Below are positions 18,229 through 27,211 of a stretch of DNA of 64,000 bases, piece by piece. Source of the stretch: CBDFFW01 sp965246945. Its GTDB lineage: Bacteria > Pseudomonadota > Alphaproteobacteria > UBA11073. The position numbers and the translations under genes were made by a program. The DNA is taken from the NCBI GenBank assembly GCA_965246945.1, contig CBDFFW010000001.1:1302001-1366000 (forward strand). Reading direction: 5' to 3'. How positions within the stretch are numbered: position 1 is the stretch's first letter; every line of letters begins with the position of its first letter. The notes beneath the pieces were generated by a model. That model saw only the letters and a list, made by a program, of their open reading frames with translations. It searched no databases and had not been told where the DNA came from.

Positions 18229-18687
18229 TTATTGAATTTTCCGGCCATATAATTCCAGCACGCATTCAATTAGCTCATAGCCCAGCTCAGCGGCGATTTT
18301 GTCTTTCATGCGTTCGATTTCGTCATTTTGAAATTCAATTACCTGGCCGGTTTCGACATCGATTAAATGGTGGTGATGGCCCCAATTGATTTCGTAACGC
18401 GCAAAATTTTCTTTTAATTCAAGCCGCTGAACAATTTTTTGCTCGGCTAGCATGTTTAAAGTGCGGTAAACCGTGGCCATGGCAATGGTTGGGTCGATTT
18501 TTTGGGCCCGCTCAAACACCATATCAACCGAGGGGTGGTCTTCGGCATCGGCCAGTACTTGTAAAATAATCCGGCGTTGACCGGTCATTTTCAGGCCCGC
18601 ACCGGCGCATTTGGCTTCCAGAGTAACCAGCCTGGCCATCGCGGTCGCCGGACAGGCATGATCACGCTGTGGGTGATGGCCAGTCAT
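18229..18687 (-). CDS. fur: Fur-family transcriptional regulator
   Basis: This is an iron- or manganese-responsive repressor. The 152 residues have a winged-helix domain (KMTGQRRIILQVLAD, TIAMATVYRTLNMLAE) and the metal-binding dimerisation domain with GHHHHLIDVETGQVIEF, ending ELIECVLELYG. The four-His run and the IEF extension match alphaproteobacterial Fur/Mur rather than Irr or Zur. The N-terminus before residue 17 is His- and Cys-bearing and poorly conserved, so a later start is possible. It follows the GGDEF gene by 4 bases. Confidence 0.9.
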   Translation of the reverse strand: MTGHHPQRDHACPATAMARLVTLEAKCAGAGLKMTGQRRIILQVLADAEDHPSVDMVFERAQKIDPTIAMATVYRTLNMLAEQKIVQRLELKENFARYEINWGHHHHLIDVETGQVIEFQNDEIERMKDKIAAELGYELIECVLELYGRKIQ

Positions 18688-18691
18688 CGGC

Positions 18692-19540
18692 CTATTTCAT
18701 GCCGATCTGATTTGTTTTACCACCGATGGTCGCCGATTTCAGCGCATCATTCACATTCCGCAGCACGGCTTCCACGCTTTGCCCGTGATGCACTTCGCTG
18801 ACCCCCAGTGAAACGGTGGTATTAATTTCCAGGCCATTCGGCAGGGTAATCGGCAGCACCGCAATCTTGCGCTTCACCCGATCCAAAGCGCGCAGGCCAT
18901 TTTCCATATTGGCATTAATCAAATACATCAGGAATTGCGCACCGCCCAGGCGGTATACTTCATCAAACGGCCGCAAATTCATGCTGGCGCGGCTCGCCAC
19001 TTCGGCAATCAGATAATCGCTGACCTGATCGCCATGTTGGGTGCGAATTTCATCATATTGGTCCAAATGCGCACAGACAACCGTGAGCGCTTCGCCATGC
19101 TGTTCAATCCGGTTAATCAGATCGGCCAGTTCGCGCGCGACCACCACACCGGCTTTTAGGCCCGTGCGCGTATCGACATCGCCGGCTGAGGCATTAACCA
19201 AACGTTCCGCGCGCCGCAATTGGCCCATAAAGCCCTCAAAATTGCGCATGAAGGTGTCATACGCTTCATAGGGCGGGCGCGCGCGCGGCGCGATTTCTAA
19301 TAAATCATCCGCCTGTTCAATCATCGTTTGGTTTTGCGAGATCAACCGCTTGATGACGATTTGTTCTTTGATTTCGTGCTGCGAAGGATCTTGCAACCAG
19401 CGCGTCAGCGTATCCGGACTTTGCGGCATTTCGCCGTCCAGCTTATCGGCATAAATCAGGGCGCGATGCCACTCCCCCAACCAATGAATATAATCATCGA
19501 GTACGGTTACTAAATTTGCGGGGGTGTTACGCCTGACCAT
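18692..19540 (-). CDS. GGDEF-like protein with degenerate GGAQF motif
   Basis: The 282 residues have a helical N-terminal half (1-115) with scattered His and Trp (HWLGEWH, PSQHEIKEQ). This loosely resembles a zinc-binding CZB sensory region. DTRTGL (about 123-128) then opens a GGDEF-family domain (about 120-282). The signature is RLGGAQFLMYL, with Ala-Gln in place of Asp-Glu at positions 201-202. The GG(D/E)EF acidic residues bind metal and substrate, so diguanylate cyclase activity is unlikely and a regulatory or scaffold role is more likely. The gene sits between phaB and fur with 1-4 base gaps, so the three are probably co-transcribed. Confidence 0.85.
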   Translation of the reverse strand: MVRRNTPANLVTVLDDYIHWLGEWHRALIYADKLDGEMPQSPDTLTRWLQDPSQHEIKEQIVIKRLISQNQTMIEQADDLLEIAPRARPPYEAYDTFMRNFEGFMGQLRRAERLVNASAGDVDTRTGLKAGVVVARELADLINRIEQHGEALTVVCAHLDQYDEIRTQHGDQVSDYLIAEVASRASMNLRPFDEVYRLGGAQFLMYLINANMENGLRALDRVKRKIAVLPITLPNGLEINTTVSLGVSEVHHGQSVEAVLRNVNDALKSATIGGKTNQIGMK

Positions 19541-19541
19541 C

Positions 19542-20285
19542 TTAATCCATCAACTGTCCACCATTGATAGACAGAGTCGCGCCAGTAATAAAGCTGGCTT
19601 GTGGCGAGACTAAATATGTCACCAATGTGGCAATCTCTTCAGGCGTGCCCAAACGGCCCACGGGAATAAGACCTGTTATTTGTTGCAATACTTCCGGCTT
19701 CATCGCCCCGGTCATCTCGGTGGCGATATAACCGGGGGACACGGCGTTGACGGTAATCCCCTTATTGGCCGATTCCAGCGCCAAAGCCTTGGTAAAGCCG
19801 ATCATTCCGGCCTTGGCCGCCGCGTAATTGGTCTGCCCCAGCTGCCCTTTCTGCGCATTGATGGAGGAAATATTGATAATCCGGCCAAAGCCTTTTTCCC
19901 GCATTTGCGGAATGGTCGCGCGGCACATATTGAAGCAGGAACCAAGGTTGGTCTCAATCACACTCATCCAATCATCTGCATGCATTTTGTGTAAAAACCC
20001 ATCCCGCGTAATGCCGGCGTTATTGACTAAGATGCTAACCGTGCCATGCTCAGCTTGAATGGTTTTTACCACCTCCTGGCACTGCGCATAATCCGCCACA
20101 TCGCATTGCACCACATAAATGCCGTTATCTTTCTCAAACTTTTTTGCCCCAGTGGCATTGCTGGCATAAAGCGCGATAACCTGATACCCAGCGGCTTTCA
20201 GCGACTGACTAATCGCCGCGCCAATTCCGCGCGTGCCGCCAGTAACGACTGCTGTTTTTGTAACTTCCACTTGTTTATTTGGCAT
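19542..20285 (-). CDS. phaB: Acetoacetyl-CoA reductase
   Basis: This NADPH-dependent short-chain dehydrogenase reduces acetoacetyl-CoA to 3-hydroxybutyryl-CoA for polyhydroxybutyrate. The 247 residues have the Rossmann motif TGGTRGIGAAI, NNAGITRD, the Ser in NISSINAQKGQLGQTNY with the catalytic YxxxK (YAAAK), and VSPGYIATEM. The INAQKGQ and NMCRATIPQMREKGFGRI stretches are typical of PhaB rather than FabG. phaA lies 1.2 kb upstream on the same strand, separated by two AT-rich genes. Confidence 0.92.
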   Translation of the reverse strand: MPNKQVEVTKTAVVTGGTRGIGAAISQSLKAAGYQVIALYASNATGAKKFEKDNGIYVVQCDVADYAQCQEVVKTIQAEHGTVSILVNNAGITRDGFLHKMHADDWMSVIETNLGSCFNMCRATIPQMREKGFGRIINISSINAQKGQLGQTNYAAAKAGMIGFTKALALESANKGITVNAVSPGYIATEMTGAMKPEVLQQITGLIPVGRLGTPEEIATLVTYLVSPQASFITGATLSINGGQLMD

Positions 20286-20340
20286 AATTCTTATTTGCGC
20301 ACTGCTAATATTTTGTCTATCTAAACATGCCTCAATTAAA

Positions 20341-20913
20341 TCACGGCGAGAGTGTTTTTGATTTTGCCAATGATTTTTTCAGTTTAAATTTATAATACAC
20401 GTGAGCACTCAAACAAAAAAAACAGCTTACAGTAAGTGTAGATATAATGTGGTTTGACCATACACCAACCTGGTTATTATTGTTGTTCTGATTTTGATTT
20501 GATAAGAATTGAGCCGTTCCCATTGTATAAGATGTTATTACACTGCCCCATGTTGCCAATGCCAATGTCAATGGAATAGTAGGCTGTATATCAGTTTCTG
20601 GTTTATAAGCATCATGCTTTTTAGATTTTTTATTATAATTATAATATTTAGCAGCTGTGATTAATCCGGCCATTGAGGTTGGCAAAATTACTATCGCTGT
20701 TATAAAGTATGTTGCTATAAATGCCAGTTTAATTTTGTCATCTGTTATTGAACTCAAAGTGCTATCAATACCCCTTTTAAGAGCAAATTCTGAATAAGTT
20801 ATTAAAGCAATATTCAACGTATAATTTAGATAAGAATTTGTTTTTCTTATATTATTAGTAGGGCTTTTCCCAATTAAATGTGGTAAAGGCGGTATATGAT
20901 TTTTAGTATTCAT
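20341..20913 (-). CDS. AT-rich orphan with about four predicted membrane helices
   Basis: This is an unrecognised 190-residue protein. Hydrophobic segments lie at about residues 29-46, 62-88, 112-136 and 155-175, in two hairpins separated by a Lys/Tyr-rich loop. A run of five Asn (about 143-147) sits in the second loop. Codon use and base composition are strongly AT-biased compared with phaB and phaA. It starts at the ATG at 20913. It separates phaA from phaB, which often lie together, so it may be an insertion into an ancestral phaAB locus. Confidence 0.65.
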   Translation of the reverse strand: MNTKNHIPPLPHLIGKSPTNNIRKTNSYLNYTLNIALITYSEFALKRGIDSTLSSITDDKIKLAFIATYFITAIVILPTSMAGLITAAKYYNYNKKSKKHDAYKPETDIQPTIPLTLALATWGSVITSYTMGTAQFLSNQNQNNNNNQVGVWSNHIISTLTVSCFFCLSAHVYYKFKLKKSLAKSKTLSP

Positions 20914-21093
20914 AAGCTATTTATGCATGATAAGCTTTGAAAGCAAATTTTTTATATAAATAGTATTATATTTGCAACTACTATTTATAATGTTCTACTC
21001 TCTATTTGTACTATAAATTTGTAAGTGTCGAATATAATTTATCAGCAAAGCAAATTTGATTTTGAGCATCTATAAACTATATAATCTGATAAT

Positions 21094-21422
21094 CTATACT
21101 TGTAAAATTTGATCACGCTGATGTTTTAAAGCACGCACAGATTTGTTTGTATGAAATTTAACAATATGAGTATATGTATTATAGATAACAAATATACTTA
21201 TAATGTTTATTAGTATCTGAACCATTTTTGTAGGATTTTTAGATTGCATAGATAATAAAGAATATTGAATTGGTAAAATTCCTAAATTTATTGCTCTAGT
21301 ATATCTATTAAAACGATTATATGTTTTAGATCTTGCTTCATATTTTTAAGCTTTGCATCAACATGTATTAAACTACTTCTAATGCCATTAAGTTTAGGTA
21401 AAGGGGCAGACATATCGTTCAT
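21094..21422 (-). pseudogene. Frameshifted AT-rich small membrane-protein gene
   Basis: On the minus strand an ORF starts at the ATG at 21422 (MNDMSAPLPKLNGIRSSL) and stops after 44 codons. An overlapping frame continues KYEARSKTYNRFNRY without a stop down to TAG at 21094. It contains a hydrophobic stretch MVQILINIISIFVIYNTY and a basic tail. The frames join at a run of five A (CTTAAAAATATG): a sixth A would give one continuous protein of about 108 residues. This is best read as a homopolymer frameshift, either real gene decay or a sequencing error. The composition matches the other AT-rich orphans. Confidence 0.6.
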
Positions 21423-21470
21423 TATTGAATTATATCAAAGTTCGCCCAATTAAGGCAAATACTTACATTT

Positions 21471-22652
21471 TTACCGCGCCACGCACATCGCAATCCCCAT
21501 GCCGCCGCCGATGCATAGGGTGGCGAGGCCCTTATGGGCGTCGCGGCGTTGCATTTCGTAGATTAGGGTGATTAGCACGCGGGCGCCGCTGGCGCCGATG
21601 GGGTGGCCGAGGGCAATGGCGCCGCCATTCACATTGGCTTTATCCGCCCAGCCCATTTCCTTGGCCACCGCGCAGGCCTGCGCCGCAAAAGCTTCATTGG
21701 CTTCCACCAAATCCAAATCCGCCACGGTCCAGGCCGCTTTTTCCAAGGCTTTTTTCGACGCCGGGATGGGTCCCTCCCCCATGGTTTTGGGATCAACGCC
21801 AACGGTCGCCCAGCTGACAATTTTGGCCAGTGGTTTCAAACCGCGCTTTTTGGCCTCATCTTCACTCATCAACACCAATGCGGCCGCGCCGTCATTGATG
21901 CCGGAAGCATTACCGGCGGTAACGGTGCCGCCTTCTTTCTGGAATGCGGGGCGCAGGCCGGTCAGACCTTCCAACGTGGCATCGGCCCGCACATATTCAT
22001 CATGCTCCACCACCGTGTCGCCTTTGCGGCCTTTTACGGTAACAGGCGTGATTTCATCTTTGAATTTACCCGCTTGTTGCGCGGCATAGGCTTTTTGCTG
22101 GGATGCGACGGCAAAGGCATCTTGCTGTTCGCGCGTAATCTCATATTTTTTGCCAACATTTTCGGCGGTGATACCCATATGATAGTTGTTAAAGACATCC
22201 CACAAACCGTCTTTAATCATGGTATCGACCATCGCCAAATCGCCCATTTTGGTGCCGTTGCGCAAATGCGCGGCATGGGGTGACAGGCTCATATTCTCCT
22301 GCCCGCCCGCGACGACAATATTGGCCGCACCGGTTTGAATGGCCTGCATGGCCAGCGCGACTGAGCGCAGGCCGGAACCGCACACCTGATTGATGGTCAT
22401 CGCTGTGCGTTCCTGCGGTATACCAACCGCAATTGCGGTTTGCCGCGCGGGGTTTTGACCGCAGGCGGCAGTCAGCACCTGGCCCAAAATAATTTCATCC
22501 ACTTCATCCGGTTTAACACCGGCGCGTTCCAGCGCTGCAGTTACTGCCACCTTGCCAAGTTCATGCGCAGGCAAGGCGCTTAACGCCCCGCCGAATGAAC
22601 CGATTGGCGTGCGGGCCGCGCCCACAATTACCACTGAATTTGCTGAAGTCAT
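21471..22652 (-). CDS. phaA: Acetyl-CoA C-acetyltransferase (thiolase)
   Basis: This thiolase condenses two acetyl-CoA to acetoacetyl-CoA, the first step to polyhydroxybutyrate. The 393 residues have [12 protein letters not shown], the nucleophilic Cys in [11 protein letters not shown], the NEAFAAQ block, [16 protein letters not shown] and the second Cys in [12 protein letters not shown]. The ATG at 22652 was chosen because it follows AAAGAGGATATC, a good ribosome-binding site, and begins [15 protein letters not shown]. An upstream in-frame start would add 17 unrelated residues. Confidence 0.95.
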   Translation of the reverse strand: MTSANSVVIVGAARTPIGSFGGALSALPAHELGKVAVTAALERAGVKPDEVDEIILGQVLTAACGQNPARQTAIAVGIPQERTAMTINQVCGSGLRSVALAMQAIQTGAANIVVAGGQENMSLSPHAAHLRNGTKMGDLAMVDTMIKDGLWDVFNNYHMGITAENVGKKYEITREQQDAFAVASQQKAYAAQQAGKFKDEITPVTVKGRKGDTVVEHDEYVRADATLEGLTGLRPAFQKEGGTVTAGNASGINDGAAALVLMSEDEAKKRGLKPLAKIVSWATVGVDPKTMGEGPIPASKKALEKAAWTVADLDLVEANEAFAAQACAVAKEMGWADKANVNGGAIALGHPIGASGARVLITLIYEMQRRDAHKGLATLCIGGGMGIAMCVAR

Positions 22653-22907
22653 GATATCCTCTTTACCTTTCAGGTAAGGCGGATTCTGCCGGCACACAAG
22701 CATCTGTAACGCCGAGCAATTTTTTGTTTGGCTAATGCGGTTGGGTTAAATGCTGAAGTATGTGACTTCTTTAAAATTAAACTTGTCTGAGCATTTATCC
22801 AAATGGTTATGGCCCGCCCCAGCGAGGTGTGCGAGCTGTAGTTATACTATTTCATGGTAATCTATTTGCTTGGCTTTAAATGGGACTTAAAACCAAGCGT
22901 AAGAACA
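22653..22907. other. Intergenic region upstream of phaA
   Basis: No convincing gene is seen. There is an imperfect inverted repeat CTTGGCTTTAA/TTAAAACCAAG (22869-22897) without a clear T-run. The phaA promoter presumably lies here but no clean -35/-10 pair stands out. Confidence 0.4.
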
Positions 22908-23054
22908 TTATTTAAGAGAAGCTGGTACCGATGCAATAATAGCTGCACATTGTTTTTGACGTTCAACAAATTTTGCAACAGCGCCATTGCTCACATAAAT
23001 TGGTTTATTTCCATTTGCGTTGCCATGAGTTACATCCAACAAATCACACTGCAT
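22908..23054 (-). CDS. Possible 48-residue protein of unknown function
   Basis: A short minus-strand reading frame begins MQCDLLDVTHGNANGN and continues through PIYVSNGAVAKFVERQ to SVPASLK. The composition looks like a real protein rather than a chance frame. It lies 13 bases downstream of, and in a different frame from, the 78-residue ORF at 23068-23304. The two could be neighbouring small genes or parts of one frameshifted gene. No family is recognised. Confidence 0.35.
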   Translation of the reverse strand: MQCDLLDVTHGNANGNKPIYVSNGAVAKFVERQKQCAAIIASVPASLK

Positions 23055-23067
23055 TTGATTTTTTACA

Positions 23068-23304
23068 TTAACGAATTAAACCTGGATCCATAATAGTATC
23101 CGGTGCCAAATAGGGCGTTATGCTTCCATTTGATTTTTTCTGATAAAGCTGGTAATCATAACCTTGTAAAGGACTATCATAAACGTGCACCAAACACGCC
23201 TCGCCTGCAGAAGCGATAATTCCTAAATCAACTTGATCAGGAATGACAGATAACAACTTGCCGCTAGCAAACCATCTTCGTAAAAATTGTGGCATTTTGA
23301 TCAT
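23068..23304 (-). CDS. Small hypothetical protein (78 residues)
   Basis: The protein begins MIKMPQFLRRWFASGK and has a mixed hydrophobic middle (VDLGIIASAGEACLVHVYD) and a Tyr-rich part. No signal peptide or membrane helix is evident and no family is recognised. The ATG at 23304 is preceded by a short purine-rich AGGAAATATAA stretch that could serve as a ribosome-binding site. It lies between phaA and tRNA-Val on the same strand. Confidence 0.5.
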   Translation of the reverse strand: MIKMPQFLRRWFASGKLLSVIPDQVDLGIIASAGEACLVHVYDSPLQGYDYQLYQKKSNGSITPYLAPDTIMDPGLIR

Positions 23305-23389
23305 TTATATTTCCTGGTTAAATATTGTTAGCGAGGTCTATCAAACAACATATTCATATTACAAGTATTTTAATAGTTTCAAAATTTAA

Positions 23390-23464
23390 TGGTGGGCGAT
23401 ACTGGGATCGAACCAGTGACCCCTACAATGTCAATGTAGTGCGCTACCGCTGCGCCAATCGCCC
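23390..23464 (-). tRNA. tRNA-Val (anticodon GAC)
   Basis: Read on the minus strand, GGGCGAT pairs with ATCGCCC as the acceptor stem. A D-arm with AGCGGTAGC follows, then an anticodon stem CTACA/TGTAG with loop TTGACAT (anticodon GAC) and a T-arm CACTGG-TTCGATC-CCAGT. The discriminator A and the CCA end are encoded. The gene is 75 bases including CCA. Confidence 0.95.
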
Positions 23465-23583
23465 AAGTCAATTACCTTATGCGGAAAACAGGTTACCTTT
23501 TGCAACCTTTTGCTACCAAGTGCATCTGTGAAACAAGGTAGCGTTTCACGGGAAACCATTCCTAGCATACAGTGGTATGTTAA

Positions 23584-23913
23584 TTAGGCGGCTGAGCCCA
23601 ATTCGCCGTTAATCCATTCATCCAAGGCTGATTTTGGCATGGCACCCATTTTCGTGGTTTTCGCTTTGCCGCCTTGGAAGTAAATCAAGGTTGGGATGCT
23701 GCGGATACCATTGGCCGATGGGGTCATGGGGTTTTCGTCGATATTCATTTTAACGACTTTTAGCTTGCCTTCTTGCTCTTTGGCGATCGCATCAATATGC
23801 GGCGCAATTTGCTGACACGGGCCACACCAAGTGGCGAAGAAATCCACCAGAACAGGGATTTCGCTTTGCAGCACTTCGGCTTCAAAATTTTGATCGGTGA
23901 CAATCTGGGTCAT
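23584..23913 (-). CDS. trxA: Thioredoxin
   Basis: This cytoplasmic dithiol reductant has 109 residues. It contains the active site WCGPC in VDFFATWCGPCQQIAPH, the conserved cis-Pro in IRSIPTLIYFQGGK, and the usual length. Starts at the ATG at 23913, 38 bases downstream of addA, as in many alphaproteobacteria. Confidence 0.96.
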   Translation of the reverse strand: MTQIVTDQNFEAEVLQSEIPVLVDFFATWCGPCQQIAPHIDAIAKEQEGKLKVVKMNIDENPMTPSANGIRSIPTLIYFQGGKAKTTKMGAMPKSALDEWINGELGSAA

Positions 23914-23951
23914 AAATAAAATTTGGCACTTCCAGTATAAAAAAGCAAGTC

Positions 23952-26705
23952 CTAGCGATCAATAAAAGCACCGCCCGCCGCAAGATGTGGTAGGGCGTAA
24001 AGCGTGGTGCCAGCCATATCTTGCGTATTGGGTAAGCGTGCCAGCCCGCTTTGCACCGCCGCAAACCAACTTTCCGAGGCATCGGCATTTTCATTGCCAT
24101 AACCCGCAACGATCAAGCGTTCCTGCGCGCGGGTCAGCGCTACATATAATAACCGCCAATGTTCGGCGATATAGGCCGCCCGCTGCCGCTCGAAAGCAGC
24201 CGCCAATTGCGGATTAAATGATTTAATGCCGCCAACATAACGCGGGAATGGCACCGCAGCATCCGCCGGCAGCCAATCATCTTCCAGCCGCCAGCCTTTG
24301 CTGGCCGCCAATAAATCATCCAACACAAACACAATGGGCGCTTCCATCCCTTTCGCGCCATGCACGGTGAGCAAACGAATGGCAGCCACATTCGCATTGC
24401 CCTGCTTTAATTTGAAATCACTTTTATCTGCGCACCAAGCCAAAAAACCAGTAATATGGGCGTTTTCAGCGGGCATGTATTTCTCGGCCAGTTGCAGCAA
24501 TTGCTGCAGTAATGAAACCACGGCATTGCCGTGCACAGCGCGGAAAGCCTGCCACCCGCTAACTGCGGTGAAACAAGGCGCTTGCAACCAATGCAGTAAA
24601 AATTGCGCCGGTGATAATAACGCGGCTTGCGTTTTCCAATCGGATAAATAATGGCAGACAGCCACTAACCCTCCGCTTGCAATAGAGTCGAGGGTTAGCG
24701 CGTTAAGTGCCAACCACAATTTTCCTTCGCGGCCATGCGCTAATTCGAATAATTGTTCTTCCGACCAATTAAACAACGGCCCTTTTAAAATTTCGGCGAG
24801 CGCCAAATCATCATCCGGATCTACGCACCAGCGCATGAAAGACAGGCAATCTTGCACGGCTAATTCCTGCAGCAATTGCAATTGGTCATCGGCGGCCACT
24901 GGAATATGCCGCGCTTGCAAGGCTGTGCGGCACGCTTCCAATAATGGTGCGCGTTTGCGGGCGATGATCATGATATCGGCTGGTAAAATCAGCCGCCCGC
25001 TGGCCGGTAATTTGGCACCGCTGCTCAGCCAGGCCATAATGGTATTGGCCACGCGTTCGGCCAATTGCGTTACGGGATGCGTTGTTTGTTCTGCATCATC
25101 TAAGGCCCAGGGCATTTCTGCTGTTTTTTCCGCGCGCGTGAATAACGGCCATAAGGCCATATCGCCGCCGGCCCCAATTTGCTGCGGCGTGTGTTGTACA
25201 ATTTCGCTGCCCAGCGTAACGGCATGCGCCAAAACCGGGTCCGCAAATACTGCATCTATCACTTGCAATATCGGCGGCGTGCTGCGGAACGAATGGGTTA
25301 ATGGCTGCAGCCGCCAGTTTTGATCGGCACCAATAGCCTGCACCGAAATTTCATCCCGCACCTGGGCTGTTAATTGTGGATTGGCTCCCTGAAAGCTGTA
25401 AATCGATTGTTTAAAATCGCCCACCACAAATAAAGTGCGGTGATTGCGGCGGGCACTGGCACCCGCCCAAAATTCGCTGCATAGCGCGGTAATAATCGCC
25501 CATTGATTCGGGCTGGTATCCTGCGCTTCATCGACCAGTAAATGATCCAAACCACCATCGAGTTTGTATAATACCCAGGCCGCCCGTATGGGGTCTTGCA
25601 GTAACTGCACCGCATGTTCAATCAGATCATCATAATCCAACACATGCTGCCGGCGCTTTAAAACAGTATATTGCGCGCGCAAGGTTTGGCCTAATTGCAG
25701 CCAGTCAGCGGTTAGACTGGCCGCATTTTGCGCTTGACTTTGCTGCAGCCAGACTAACACATTAGCCACCGCTTGTTGCGCCAAATCAGCCAAGGCAGGA
25801 TTTTTTTTCAATGAGGCCGCAGCCACCAAATTTTTACGTGGTTCCCCCGCCTGCGTTAGCCAGCTTTCGGCATAAAGCGGTAATAGCACGGCACGCAGTA
25901 GTGGCATGGTTTCCAGCCAATTAATTATTGCTTGTTGCAATTTTTGTTCGCCTTGCGTGGTGGCCAGCAGTCCTTGCAATAAAGTTTGTAGCGTCTGCTT
26001 TTGCGGCGCGGTTAATTCGATTTGCATGGGCGCGTGTAAATTGGTATCGCTTGGCAAATCAAACGCGTGATTGAGAGTCGTGACCGCGGGCTGCGCCGTC
26101 ATTTTAGCGGCCCGCCACAGGTTTTTTTGTAGCGTATCGGCACTGGCATTTTGCGCCTGCACGCGCTGCAAGGCTGCCATATGTGCGGGATCAGTGCGCA
26201 ATTGCTGAAATGCTTGCTGGCGTAAAATTTCACCTTGCAGATCATCCATCAGATTAAAAAACGGCATCACCCCTGCCTCGAGCGGGAATTGCGCCAGAAT
26301 ACTTTGCGCCAAACTATGGATGGTTTGAATGCGCAAGGGCGGGCTGGCATCCAAAATCACTTGCCATAAACCCCGCGCACGTTGCATGAATTTAGCATCT
26401 GGCCTGGTGCCGGTTAAATCGGTTAGCGCGGCCTGCAATTCCGTTTCGCTGATAACTGCCCAATGCATCAACCGTTCCTGCAAACGTTGCTGCATTTCGG
26501 CTGCCGCCGCACGGGTAAAAGTAATACATAAAATACGATCAGGCGCAGCCGCCGGAATTTTCCTTTCACCCAACAGCAATCGCAATAACCGGTCCACCAG
26601 CACTTTGGTTTTGCCAGAACCGGCCGAGGCATTCACCCATACATGCGCCGCCGGATCGGCGGCCCGCTGCTGCGCCAGCCCTGGGTTGCTATATTGTTGC
26701 GGCAT
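23952..26705 (-). CDS. addA: AddA-type double-strand-break repair helicase, apparently lacking the nuclease domain
   Basis: This is a UvrD/Rep superfamily 1 helicase. It has Walker A (VNASAGSGKTKVLVDRLLRLLL), the Ia motif LCITFTRAAAAEM, DEAQDTSPNQW (motif II), GDFKQSIYSFQGA (motif III), LLTVHGAKGMEAPIVFV (motif V) and LLYVALTRAQERLIVAG (motif VI). AddA in alphaproteobacteria usually has a further 200 or so residues with a PDDEXK nuclease. Here the protein stops about 50 residues after motif VI and no DYKT-type motif is visible. Downstream sequence up to trxA holds no remnant. No addB lies upstream. The ATG at 26705 overlaps the stop of the preceding gene (TGATG); a TTG at 26708 is the alternative. 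It may act as a helicase only. Confidence 0.88.
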   Translation of the reverse strand: MPQQYSNPGLAQQRAADPAAHVWVNASAGSGKTKVLVDRLLRLLLGERKIPAAAPDRILCITFTRAAAAEMQQRLQERLMHWAVISETELQAALTDLTGTRPDAKFMQRARGLWQVILDASPPLRIQTIHSLAQSILAQFPLEAGVMPFFNLMDDLQGEILRQQAFQQLRTDPAHMAALQRVQAQNASADTLQKNLWRAAKMTAQPAVTTLNHAFDLPSDTNLHAPMQIELTAPQKQTLQTLLQGLLATTQGEQKLQQAIINWLETMPLLRAVLLPLYAESWLTQAGEPRKNLVAAASLKKNPALADLAQQAVANVLVWLQQSQAQNAASLTADWLQLGQTLRAQYTVLKRRQHVLDYDDLIEHAVQLLQDPIRAAWVLYKLDGGLDHLLVDEAQDTSPNQWAIITALCSEFWAGASARRNHRTLFVVGDFKQSIYSFQGANPQLTAQVRDEISVQAIGADQNWRLQPLTHSFRSTPPILQVIDAVFADPVLAHAVTLGSEIVQHTPQQIGAGGDMALWPLFTRAEKTAEMPWALDDAEQTTHPVTQLAERVANTIMAWLSSGAKLPASGRLILPADIMIIARKRAPLLEACRTALQARHIPVAADDQLQLLQELAVQDCLSFMRWCVDPDDDLALAEILKGPLFNWSEEQLFELAHGREGKLWLALNALTLDSIASGGLVAVCHYLSDWKTQAALLSPAQFLLHWLQAPCFTAVSGWQAFRAVHGNAVVSLLQQLLQLAEKYMPAENAHITGFLAWCADKSDFKLKQGNANVAAIRLLTVHGAKGMEAPIVFVLDDLLAASKGWRLEDDWLPADAAVPFPRYVGGIKSFNPQLAAAFERQRAAYIAEHWRLLYVALTRAQERLIVAGYGNENADASESWFAAVQSGLARLPNTQDMAGTTLYALPHLAAGGAFIDR

Positions 26706-27091
26706 CAATAACGAAGTTTGAAATCACTGTCATATGAACCTGTAAAATTAATCGCTAATTTCTTCAAGCTTGTTCGCAATTTTAAATGTGAATGGACCGC
26801 AAAACTAAGCACATGGTGTAAATGATTATTCATATGCTCTGCCGTTTCATGGAAATGTTGCCGAATAATTGGCGCATGCTCTTTAAAATGCAAATAATAA
26901 CCAATACTCATCGCCCCCAGAAACGTAACGGATGACAAAGAGTTGTTAATCATTTCGCCATTAAAATCACCATGGCGGAAATGTTCATAAGCATTGAAGG
27001 TGATCCCAAGCGCCGCAAAAATAGTTGAAGCTCCTAAAAGTTGATGTTCAAAAACAATTGTTCTTTGTCGATGTGAACGTCTTGGTTTCAT
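26705..27091 (-). CDS. His-rich orphan protein with two membrane helices, coupled to addA
   Basis: This unrecognised 128-residue protein has a basic N-terminus (MKPRRSHRQR) and two predicted helices at about 18-37 and 50-68. The C-terminal half holds a cluster of His residues (HFHETAEHMNNHLHHV); about twelve His occur in all. Its stop overlaps the addA start, so it occupies the place where addB would normally be. Composition is more AT-rich than addA. The architecture (two close helices followed by a charged tail) is like the orphan at 1277-1756. Confidence 0.65.
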   Translation of the reverse strand: MKPRRSHRQRTIVFEHQLLGASTIFAALGITFNAYEHFRHGDFNGEMINNSLSSVTFLGAMSIGYYLHFKEHAPIIRQHFHETAEHMNNHLHHVLSFAVHSHLKLRTSLKKLAINFTGSYDSDFKLRY

Positions 27092-27211
27092 ATATTTATA
27101 TTATCAGAAATACCATTTCATTCAATTTGAATTATTACATATTTATTACAAATATAGCTTTCATTACATTGGTAAAAAGCGTATATTAGGCAAATTGAAA
27201 AAAGCTGCTTT

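Noticed and set aside
18229..18687. Assignment of the Fur-family gene as Irr or Zur
   Set aside because: The HHHH run followed by LIDVETGQVIEF fits Fur/Mur; no Irr haem-regulatory motif is visible.
22854..23093. Plus-strand 79-codon frame opposite the small genes upstream of phaA
   Set aside because: Less protein-like composition than the minus-strand frames and no ribosome-binding site.
23390..23464. tRNA-Val as an integration site for a genomic island
   Set aside because: No integrase and no repeat of the tRNA 3' end was found nearby.
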